From Argyresthia goedartella (taxonomy: Eukaryota > Arthropoda > Insecta > Lepidoptera > Argyresthiidae): a DNA stretch of 64,000 bases. Made by a program: the position numbers and the translations under genes. The notes under the pieces were generated by a model. The model was given only the letters and a program-made list of their open reading frames with translations, did no database searches and was not told where the DNA came from. Shown piece by piece: positions 33,770-45,700 of this stretch (within the stretch, counting starts at the first letter, position 1; each line of letters opens with the position of its first letter). Location: NCBI GenBank assembly GCA_949825045.1, contig OX463813.1, positions 27,510,001 to 27,574,000 on the forward strand. The letters run 5' to 3'.

Positions 33770-36700
33770 CTGTTGGTTGTTGGACGTCCTCGGCTCGTTT
33801 GGTTCGGGGTTCGGATGTGAGAGGTTCAGGTTCGAACCCCCGAGGTGTTGAGACATTGATGATCCTGTAACAATGTGTACAAATCAGAAAACTATTAAAA
33901 CGGGCATCTTGGAATATAAAGTAACATTTGCTTGCAGTAACAAAGCTTAGCCGCCTTTAGTAATCGTTGAGTATACTGATAATAACATCGGTGAGGTATG
34001 AGTCAGGCTCGCACACGAAAGGTCCCACAACGTACAATAAATCGCAAAAAGGAACGTCTCTTGCATGGGGATCCCCTTAATATTTTTTAAATGGGCGTAG
34101 TTCATTATTTTCTGCTAATATTAGGTCCTCACATATGAAATTGGCGTTTTGTATGGAGAAATTGAAGTTAACTCAATATTCAGTACAAAAATATTTGTAT
34201 TTTTTTAGGAATGACAGATCCTAATTTTATAAACTTTGTGTGTATGAATGAGACAACATTTAGCTAACAGAAAATTTAATATAATTTTGGAAAAGTGTCA
34301 GCTGTAAAAAAATATTACGAATATTATCATGAAAATTAATGACATTTAGGAGGCACTGATTTTGAAGATATCATTTTAGTTATCAAACTGAAAATTAAAA
34401 GAAAATTTAATAAGTAGATGTAAAATATGGAAATTAATTTTAAAACAATAAAAAAAACTGAAAATAGCTATTGAATTACTCGAATTATGAACTCCTGAAT
34501 CTGGAAGAAAAATTCGCCAATTTCATAGGTAACCACCCAATATTTGCTGCTGCTATATAGCGGCAACAGGAATACACATTCTGTGAAAATTTAAACTCTC
34601 TACCTATTATGGTTCATGAGAAACAGCGAATTGCTATCAGAAAATAATCTTCTTTACAAGATTCAAAAGTTATTTAGTGCTGTAGATATTATTAAATGTG
34701 CTAAGGCAAACCGAACGTTCCATCAACTTAATAAAATGCTATTACACAGCCTAAACCGGTGGAACTAGAGTCACGGAACTTTGTACAGGGGTTCCTTATG
34801 CAGCGTTAACCTCTCAAAAACCGAGGGTAGTTGTACAGGTCGCGATTTTGAACCTTATGACATGGTAATAAATTTTAAAACATCTAAAAAGTGGCGTTTG
34901 CTAAAGCAGTTGGTATTCAAGAGGTTAAAAAGGAATTTGGCGAAATTCATCCCCTAAGGAGGGGAAGAGGGGGATTACAGTTTGTATGAAAGTAAAACTA
35001 CTTGACTTGTGAAGCTGAAATTTTGCAGTCCACAGTTGACAGGTGTGAGACGTGTATTAATAAGTTTTTTTAATTTTCCCCCACTAAGGGGGTGGGAGGG
35101 CAATGGGGATCAACTTGCATCGTGAAGTCTAAAATTTACGAGGGGGAGTATTTACGACGCATAAATGGTGGGATTAAAGACAAGAAATTTTAAACTAAAG
35201 ATTCTTCTTTAGTTTAAAATTTCTTGTCCCGCGTTTTCATATAAAATAGTGCCGTAACGTCGCATCAAGGCCACTAATGCGTAATAGGTCTTACGCCAAG
35301 TGCCCACCTACTTGACGTGGCATGCGCGTGACATGTTTCTACCCAATCGGAATTGGAAGATTAGAAGATACTGCTAAACGACAAACTCAAAGTCAAAATT
35401 TCTTTATTAAAATTTACATATTTACAATATACTTAGCAAATGACACTTTTTTCCTCTTCTATACATTGGACCACTGTGGGAGATACAGGGCGAAGAAACT
35501 CCCAAAGACTGTTTTTAGACCTCTTTAAAACATGTATTTAACTAATACAAAAATTTAAATATTAATTATATGAAGGGGAGAGAGGCCTTTGGCCAGGAGT
35601 GGGACGTTATGGGCTAATTAAATAATAATAATAATAAGCAGGAATAAATAGGGGTTGAGTAAAATTAACCCCAAACTGTCTCGTCATTTGAGTAATCTTG
35701 AACATTGTAATATCCTTTTGGAGACAAACTCGTTTTTACGTTGCCCAAATAGCAACTTCAAAATCTCCAGAGTTATCTTGTGGGTGTGCGCCCAGTACCC
35801 ACACTGTACAACACAGTACAGTGTGGGTACTGGGCGCAACTTGACTGTGATTATTTCTTAGGTTTACATTTACAACTATCTCTACATTTGGAAAATGTTG
35901 TAAAGTTCTTGCGTACATACATTATATTTTCGAAAATAAATTGACTAGCTTCAATTACTATGTCAATTTCTTTTAAAAGTTCACTTAGGTAGTCGAAAAT
36001 TGCTCGAATAGCTCTTTTCTGTAGTATAAAAATATCCGCTGCTTTCCCCCAAAACAAGATACCATAGGACATGATATGACCCTATGAAACTAACTAAAAC
36101 AACTAGCCTAGATGTAGCCACATCCGCGTTGTGTCTGAACTCACCGCTCCCCCTATCACCGTGCAGCCTGGGCAGCGTGCCGCCCCTCCCCGCGCCCCCC
36201 CGGCTGTAGTAGACGGCGCCGTCCCCCGCGTCTACCCGCAGTGGCGGCGGACTGCGACACCTGTCAACAGTTATGACACCTGTCAAAACTTTTAACACTT
36301 GCCACATGTTACACCTGTCATAATTATTAGACCTGTCCAAAGCTATGAAAGCTGTCAAAAGTTTTGATATGACTCTATATATATTTTGATATGACTATAA
36401 AGTGAAAAGTTATGAGGCCTATGACAGCTGTCAAGATATGAGACCTGTCATGTCAAGCTATGAGACCTGACAGCGAAAAATAAACAGCTTCATAAGTTAC
36501 AACTTTAAAACTTGTCATACAGCTGTCAAATCAACAGGTAGATTTAGGATTGAAATGCTTCTCATTGACTTTCTTATAACACCTAACAACCAACGCCAGG
36601 TACACCTGAAGCTAAGTTTTTTGGCGCCAGAGTGCCGCATGGAGGGGTAGCGGCGCGTGGGAACAAGAGAGATGCATATGTCACCGGAAGATAGTCAAAA

Positions 36701-39700
36701 TCGTCAGTTGATCAACTAACGCGGTAGTTGATCAACTATCGACAGATAGTAAACCAGACCGACGAATTTACGTTTCATTTGCTCTCGCCCCCTCTAGTCT
36801 TCACCTAAGCTACCGCAGTGATTGCCCTGGTCCCTGGTATTTCATTTGCAATTCAAGTTCAAACCAGATTAATATTTAACGGTTTTAACCGTTAGTTGTT
36901 CAACTATCGCGTCATATAGTACGCAGTACGCTAGCTACAGTTTACTATCTGTCGATAGTTGACCAACTTACGAGAAAAAAACCGTTAGTTGATCAACTGA
37001 CGGTTTTGACTATCTTACGGTGACACACACATGGGCGAGAGAGATGATGGCCTCGAAGACAACAAGAAACCATGCGATATCTGTACTCACCTCGGATCAT
37101 GTCGTGGGTTCTGCGTGTCCCAGCCCTGCCGGTCTGGATGGGTCACTTGGGTCAGATTGTGTCGCGGGTTACTGTACAATGAGCTCGAATGCAGCTCTGG
37201 CGGCATCAGTTGTTCTGCTGGTAGCTACAGAAAATACGTAACGGATCATTTATAAAAAGGTACATACATTGCCTGTGGATATTCTGTGTCGTGGGAACAA
37301 CGGCGTCACACACATATAAACATCCAAGACCTGGGGATATTTTTTCTTCCTACCTAGCCGGGATTCGAACCCAGAACCTCTCGCTGGGGAGGCAGAGCCT
37401 CAAACCTCAACGCCAAAGAGGTCGTCAACGCCGAGACGTAAAACGTGTGACGTGAACGAGAAAATGACGTCAAAAACAAAGGTACAGAGGGGTTACCACA
37501 ACGTCTTAGGCTTAGGCTGATGGGCAATATTACCATGAGCGTCTGAAACCAAGTCTTGGTATAAGGTAAATAAAGCCCATTATGGCGTATTGGAATGGAA
37601 ATGTTTACCATGGTAATGTTCTTGTTTTGAACCTAATCTGAATCGCTAAAAAGTTGTGGTAACCCCCCAGGTCGCGCAATGTATGGCTCTAAGCGAGCTA
37701 TGACCTCTCTCTCTCGCATAAGGTAGGGTGAAATGCAAGAGGTGGCAGCTCCCTCAGAGAAAAAAGAAACTTGGCGCGAACTGTACATAACAAAAAAGAC
37801 CCGTGGACTTTTCAACAGATGAAGTTGTGGCTGCACAAAAGTGTTGCTGTGCGAGAGTGACTGATATATCGACCCATAATTTCCCATTTAGACATGGGCG
37901 GAAAGCTTCAAACCCACAAATAGTCAAGTCAATACTCAAAATTCTTAACAGTTATGTAGATATTAAAATATACTTGGCAAACATATTTTTTTGCCTCGTC
38001 TCTACATTGGACCACTGTGGGAGAAGCAGGGCGTAGAAACTACCACAGATTAATTTTTAAATCTCTTTTAAAAATTGGTTGTGCATAACTAATACCAATA
38101 TTACAATATTAATTATTATAATTAATACGCAGGAATAAATATTTACAAAGCTGTTGCCTATCTTACAGGTCTTAAGCCTATGTAGCGGGCCCCCGGGCAA
38201 AGGTCTGAGCCGCCGCTAACAGTAGCTATGATCGTCTATTCTATCTATCCCAAAATGAGAGGACCCGATTCGGCTGTAAGTTTTGTAAGTAAGAATGATA
38301 AGTCGGATTTTCTCGTTCGTCGAGAAATCCGTTAGGCGTACAATAGTCGATGGTTCAGAAGTTACAGTTTCTAGTTAGACAGAGAAAGCATATATGTCCG
38401 CGAGCCGGTAATTCGCATCAGTCAGCGGTGTTTTGCGCCAAAACGATCGTTGTTATATTTTATGTGATGGCACCATCTGGTTTTTGTATATATGAGCGCT
38501 TTGGAACATCTTTTGTTTTAGTTTTAGTTTTAGTGATCGATCACAGTTATAGTATAGATATCCGTCGTAGTTTTACGACGTGAGTACTCAATTATATTTC
38601 ATGTGCTCGCTAGTAGCGGCTTGTGGTGGTTCCAATTATATATTTGATTCACGGCAATAACGATCCGAAAAGACCGGTTTACACAATTGCGATTTGAGTT
38701 CCGAAATGGGTTCTGAACTAGCGGTTACCTCAAAAGGTCCGTAACGTTTTGAAACCTTCAACTCTGCGCAATTTGAGCTGGATGTTATCGAAACGCAAGC
38801 ATTATTGTTTTAGGATATCTAACCCACACCATAGCGAAGTGCATAATTCGATAAATACCGAACTATGAATTCCACTAGCCGCAGCACGTCCTGGGCTGAG
38901 CCAAATCATATATACCGACTCAACTTACACATTAGATATCCAGCGAAATTTACATTTAATTTAAAAATGCAACTTGAATCCAATCTGACCCAAGGCAATG
39001 CAAAACACCTACCCGGACCTAAACAATGAACTTTAGACTGTAAATTGATCTCTTCGCGCGTCCCCGACAGCACTCAAATATCAAAATATCAACAGGATAT
39101 GTTATCTGTGTTGACACCGGTTTAACTTTGTTCTGAATTTGTTATTTCCATCCGCGGAACCTCATCGATCAAACAGTCTCCCTATGCCCTGACAACCTAG
39201 GTTTAGCCGCAACTAAACTCCTGTCTAGCCTAGTCTAAAAACCTAGTGTTATACCACGTCCATTATCGACACCACTCGAAAATGGTTGAGTTTGATTTGA
39301 ATGTGCTTGAATGTTTAACGACTGTGTGTGTGGGAATTTCAAAGCTCGCTAGTCGAAGGAAATGAGGAGAGGATTAGCCCGCGAATATCCTAAGAGCCAA
39401 TCCAGGAACCCTATGGTGAAGGATAAAGGAATTTAGGGTCGCTCCAAGCCCAGACTCAGACTCAGATAAATTGACTTAAAAGTTCTTTCCTAACGACCCA
39501 AGGATAGTTTTGGAATTAGGGGTAGGTTGATATAAAGGTTAGGAACCGAGGTAAATCTCGGCGCTTCAGACACTCACGAAAACCCACTGAAACTTCGCAA
39601 TCACCAATTCGTATAGTTCTGACGCGTAACACGGCAGCCAAAACTGTTTAGAACTCGTGAGGGGACTGTCACAGTAGCTAGACGCTGAGACTGAATGCTC

Positions 39701-42700
39701 TCCCTTCCCCCACAATTGTATTTATACGCCCCACATGCGTCCTTTGCGAAAACGCTCCGCCCAAGCGAAGCTTCTTATCACTAACTACACAGGGTCTAAT
39801 TTCAACCATGCCATGCAGATCCGCCGTTCTACAAATTGTGTGTGTACGCATATTCACTATGATCAACCGTAGGTTATCACTCAAATCATTTGGTACTGCC
39901 GATACACAGAATCTGTTGATCGCTGACCAATAAAAGCTTGTTGCGATTAATTAAGCATTACCCGACCACTAGCTGCGCGTAGCAAAAGACCACTAGAATG
40001 ATATTCAATCCAGAGGTGTCAGACCCTCCATATCATACCTCAATCGCAATTGTATATTTGCAATCAACATAATAGCTTTCTCCGTTCCATAATAACCTTT
40101 CATTATTTAGTTATTCATAATTTTAATCAACGCGCAGCCAAATCGGCTCTCATCTCTACACATCTCGCAGGAATGCGACAAAAAAAACTTGACCTGAACT
40201 GAATTCCACGAATGAACCCACGCGTCTTTTTTTCGAACTTTGCCAGTAAGCAACGCAAAACCCCCAAACGTTATCTGAACCGATTCTCGTATTCAAAACA
40301 GCGCGGCGTTGGGCTAGCCCTCTATCACGCAGAATGAAGTATCTAATGTACCGACTCTCGTGTACCATTACACCTAGTTTAGGTAACAGTAACAAACATA
40401 TAATGTAAAACCTAAATTGATTAATAAATTATTCTTATTCTTATTCTTATACAAAACTATTAACAGCAAGGTCTGTGTTGAGTCAGATTAACCCCATACA
40501 GACCTGTCATTTAAGTAATATTACTTACATTATATTTTCGAAAATAAACTGACTAGCAACAGTTAGTATGTCAATTTCTTTAAAAAGCTCTCTTAAGGAG
40601 TTTGTTCGTTTAAAATTATAAAATTCTTGAATACCTCTTTTCTGAAAAATAAAAATAGTTTGAATATCCGCTGCTTTCCCCCACAACAAGATACCATAGG
40701 ACATGACAGTATAAAATTAATAAAAATATACTAGCCTAGATGTAGCCACATCCGTGTTTTGGCTGATGTTCGTAACTGCGTAAGCCGCAGAACTTAATTT
40801 ACCAGCTAATTTATCTATGTGGGGTCCCCACTGCAATTTGCTATCAATGGTTGTTCCAAGAAACTTCGTGTCATTGACTAATTCTAACGTGTTGCTGTCT
40901 AACACTAAACTGGTCTCAGCTTGCCTGACATTGGGAAGTTAGAATTTGATACACTTGGTTTTACCAGCGATTGACAATACATTATTAACTGTGAACCAAT
41001 TCAATGTTAAAGACAATACACCATAAACATGATCAAAATCTTCTTGTCTTTCAATTTCGGAGACCAGCGAAATATTATCAGCAAACAACACTATGTCAGT
41101 CAATTTCTCCACCATGAAAGGCAGATCGTTAATATATACCAGGAATAAGAAAGGGCCTAATATGGAACCTTGTGGAACGCCAATTTTTACACCCAATCAA
41201 TCAGATTTAACGTCGTTGTCTTCTGCCTTTAGAATTCTATAACTTAAGTATAATAATAATAATAATACCTAGGACACTATTTACACACATAGATCTAGCC
41301 CCAAACTAGGAATCCCTGTGTCTTGGGTACTAGACAACGATACATATATTTATATAGATAAAAATTATACTTAGATAGATAAACAACCATGACTAGGTTA
41401 TAAACATCCGTTCTCATCAAACAAATATTTGCCCCCACCGGGACTCGAACCCGGGACCCTTGGCTTCGTAGGCAGGGTCACTGCCAACTCGGCCATTCGG
41501 TGGTATGATCCAAAGCTTTATTTCTAACCCTGTAATGATTTAATTTCATTAGTAGTAATACTACAAGCCAAAGTGTGGTTAGACAAATGTGGAAATGGAC
41601 TCGCAAATGTGGTAACGCTACACAAACGCAAGCGCACACCTCTTTGATAACTGCCATAAAACCGACACGACTGCGGATCGGCGGCAAGCACAAACTTCCG
41701 CAAAGGGCACCGTTCTCAAGTTTTATGCTTGGAGTTTAAACGATATTATAAAATAATAAAAACAAAACAACTCACCAGCCCGTTAGTATTCAACGGCAGA
41801 GCGTTTTTATACTTGAGCCAATCTTCGTAAACTTTGTCATACGGTGGCCGCGGAAGATGGCAGTCAGTGCCAACGTTGGATAAGTGTGCGAACGTTGACG
41901 GCGGCCGCGGGAACTGGCAGTCGGTACCAGCGTTGGAAAGGTGCGCTAATGTTGGCGGCGGCGCCACACTCTGTGGGCTCGGCGCGAGGGAGCGCATGGG
42001 CAGGATGTTGGACGGTTGGTATGAGGGACGCATCCTGAAACAATAGTGACTTCAGAACCTTCCAGGTTGCAAACAATGAAAATAGAGCCTAATTAGACTC
42101 ATAAATCAAGGCGACGATAAATTGCGAAGGATTTGGCTGCGGTTAAAGATTACCGAATGAGCATTAGAAACGCCACTACCACTGGTCGAAGGTGGCATGA
42201 CACTCACGTATACGATTCATCATCGTCTGGACAAAATAAAGACTTAAATTCTTGTAAACTCAAGAAATTATGAAATACTAGACATAATTATGTTAGTTAA
42301 AGTTAAAGTCAAAATAAAGTGCACCTGTACTCCATCGGCCTAACTTGCATGTACTGGCAGTGGTCGCCTGGCCGCTCGCATGCGAACCGCTCGGCAGAGT
42401 CCGGGCGCAGCGAGTCGTACTTGTCTCCCGCACCATACTTGTCTGCCGCACTGCACGAGATGAGCGGTCGCGTGCTGTAGTCGCTTGTCTTGAGCGAGCT
42501 GTTGTCGCTCAACTTGCCATCTAGCGGGATTAAGTCCGGGTTCTTGTCTGGGGACAACAGCTACTTATTGCCATCTGTTTTATAGTTCCTGCGAGACTGA
42601 GCCGTGCGCCGTGCTCGACGAAATAAAATGTTAAACAGTAGAAACAGATGCAATGCGAACGATCGGGGATCCAACCCGATGCAGACAGAGAAGGAACTCT

Positions 42701-45700
42701 CTCTCGGAAGGTTTGACCACTGGTTAACCCCTCGTGTGGTTGAGGCAAGCAGATCTTTTCAGTGGTTTTGGAATTTATCACCAAGCCACAAGGTTGAAAA
42801 TATGACGGCAAATATATATATATATATATATATACAGGGGTGTCTCATTGAAATCGGTCAGTATGGGAAAGTCTGAAACTATAAGACATACGAAGATCTG
42901 TTCTTAGGAACCATGTCATTGATTTTAATAAGATGAAAAACTGCATTCATACATTTTAAAAAACCTTTACTCGGCTCGGGAATCGAACCCGGTGGTTTTG
43001 AAAAAAAAAACTTAGACTATTTCTGTTTAGATATCGATTGTGTAGGTCTTAAGCAGTAAAAGGCTCTATGAAACATGATGTCTAAAATGAATAAAATGCA
43101 TTGTTTTCACATACTTTAACACTTCCCAATACCCTGGACATAATAACATTCATGATTAATTATTCCATTCAATCATCAACTTTTCCCGATCTATGGAAGG
43201 CTGCGATAGTCCGGCCTATACCTAAAAAAGCAAACCCTGCAGACGTTAATGAACTACGGCCAATAAGTCTACTTTGTTGCCTCTCTAAATTACTAGAAAA
43301 GGCTGTATCAGTGCAACTTACTCGATATCTGGAAATTAACAGAATCCTCCCTTGTTTGCAATCTGGATTCCGAAAATCCCGGAGCACTGCCACGACCCTA
43401 CTTGACGTAGTAGATAATATTATAGCCTCCCAAGATATAGGTAAGGGTACATTGCTGACTTTACTTGATTTTTCCCGGGCGTTCGATGCTATTAATGTTG
43501 CGCTGCTATTGTCAAAATTATCCTTTTATGGTTTCGAATCAAGCACTGTTGCCTGGTTTCATAGCTACCTAGAAAACCGGACCCAGCGTGTGGAAGTTCG
43601 CAGAGGAGACGGCTCCGTCTTGTCCTCAGCTGATTCTCCGATTACGAGAGGCGTTCCACAAGGATCAATACTTGGCCCCATACTATTTATATAGTATGGG
43701 GCCAAGTATTATATATATATTTATATATTATATAGCGCTGACATTACTCGTTGTTTAGAGAACTGTTCCTATCATTTGTACGCAGACGACTTACAAGTAT
43801 ACTTATCCTTTAAACCAGACGAAACCTCTGCTGCTACTGAAAAGATCAATCAAGATCTCCATCGTATTGTCGCGTGGTCCACTCAAAATAGTCTAATGCT
43901 TAACCCCAATAAATCAAAATTTATGGTCATTGGAAGTAAAAAACAAATAAATAATATAATTTCTCACAAGCCTGAAATCAAAATCATGGAAAAGAGCATC
44001 GAAAGGGTTGACGAAATTCGTAACTTGGGGTTGCTGATGGACAGTACCCTCAGATTTGAGAAACATGTCGCAAATACAGTGCGTAACTGCTTCTATCGAT
44101 TGAAAATACTGTACAAAATTAGGCCTTTCCTCAGCATAGATCTTCGTGTGCAGCTGTGTGAATCCCTTGTGCTTTCGAAACTAAATTATATGGACACGGT
44201 ATATGACGCGCGCCTTCTGAACCGATCTGAACGTCTACTTCAACGTGTTCAGAATGCGTGCGCCAGGTTCTGCTTCAACGTACCCCCCCGCGCTCATGTC
44301 ACCCCTTATATCAATAAGTCCAATCTTCTAAAACTTAGCGCTAGAAGAAATCTTCACTTTGCGACGCTGTTGTTTGGAGTAGTAAGATTTCAGGTTCCGG
44401 AATACCTTTACTCTAAACTTAACTGGTCCCGTAGGAACCCGACTAACTCAAGAGCAGCCACGTCTCTGCTGTCGTGTCCAAGACACAAGACTGCTGCATT
44501 CCGTGGTAGTTTTCGCTATGCTGCAACCAAATGCTGGAATAATATACCACCCCCGTTTCATGATCTGAAATCAATTAGCTCCTTCAGACACAAGCTCAAG
44601 GCACATTTGTTAGCAGCACAAAAAACCATACTATAGGACAGAGCACAGTTGACTTCACCAAATACCTCTACATAGGTATACATATATACATAATAGGTCT
44701 ACCCAAACTCTCACTCTCTCGCAGTCTCACATATTTCCACTACTTAAGCTACACTACTCACTTACCCCAACATTTAACATATGACTGTATGATTGGATTG
44801 TTTGTATGTCTGTTTTTTAACATATGATTGGCTTTATTTATATTATTTTATTTTAATTTCCGATCGTTTCTTGTTGTTGCATTTTGCCACTGGTGCATAA
44901 TTATGCTTGAGCTCTTTCTGCGTATTTACTTTTACTCAGATTATAAGTTTAGTTTTAAGTTTCTAGTTTTAGGAAATGGTGTGAGCTGAAAACCAGCGTT
45001 ACGAGCAGCTCACTGCTACACGTAACACATGCTGAGCTCAAACCATTTTGGCATCTAAAAACCTCAACCCCGAACTGTACTATGGTTTCTTTTTCTTTCT
45101 GTATATCCTTGTGTTTATTTGTCAAATAAATATATTTCTATTTCTATTCTATTTCTATTTCATTCAGTAATCACGTCATAAATTTTTTGTCCTATACAAA
45201 AAAAATATGACGTGATTACTGAATGGGAAATTTATTTTAGTAGGTGTGATTTAACGCCTCTTGACTATTTCTTGTGGGGTTACGTTAAGGATGAAGTGTA
45301 CAAAATAAGCTATAACACCGTTGAAGACGTAAAAGCAACCATAGAGACAATTTTAACGCAAATTCATCACATGAAAATACAAAATGCAATTGTAAGATCG
45401 TTACCTAAACGTGTTGAATATTGTATTGAAAAAACGGTGGTCACTTCGAACACCTACTAAAATAAATTAAAGTATGTGAAAACAATGCATTTTATTCATT
45501 TAAGACATCATGTTTCATAGAGCCTTTTACTGATTAAGACCTACACAATCGATATCTAAACAGAAATAGTCTAAGTTTTTTTTTTCAAAACCACCGGGTT
45601 CGATTCCCGAGCCGAGTAAAGGTTTTTTAAAATGTATGAATGCAGTTTTTCATCTTATTAAAATCAATGACATGGTTCCTAAGAACAGATCTTCGTATGT

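Noticed and set aside
41430..41505. A tRNA gene on the minus strand
   Set aside because: A and B boxes are good, but the segment is the head of a repeat seen elsewhere in the window and I could not fold a full cloverleaf with a matched acceptor stem; kept as a SINE head.
41834..42046. Plus-strand ORFs over exon 13
   Set aside because: Shadows of the proline-rich minus-strand exon.
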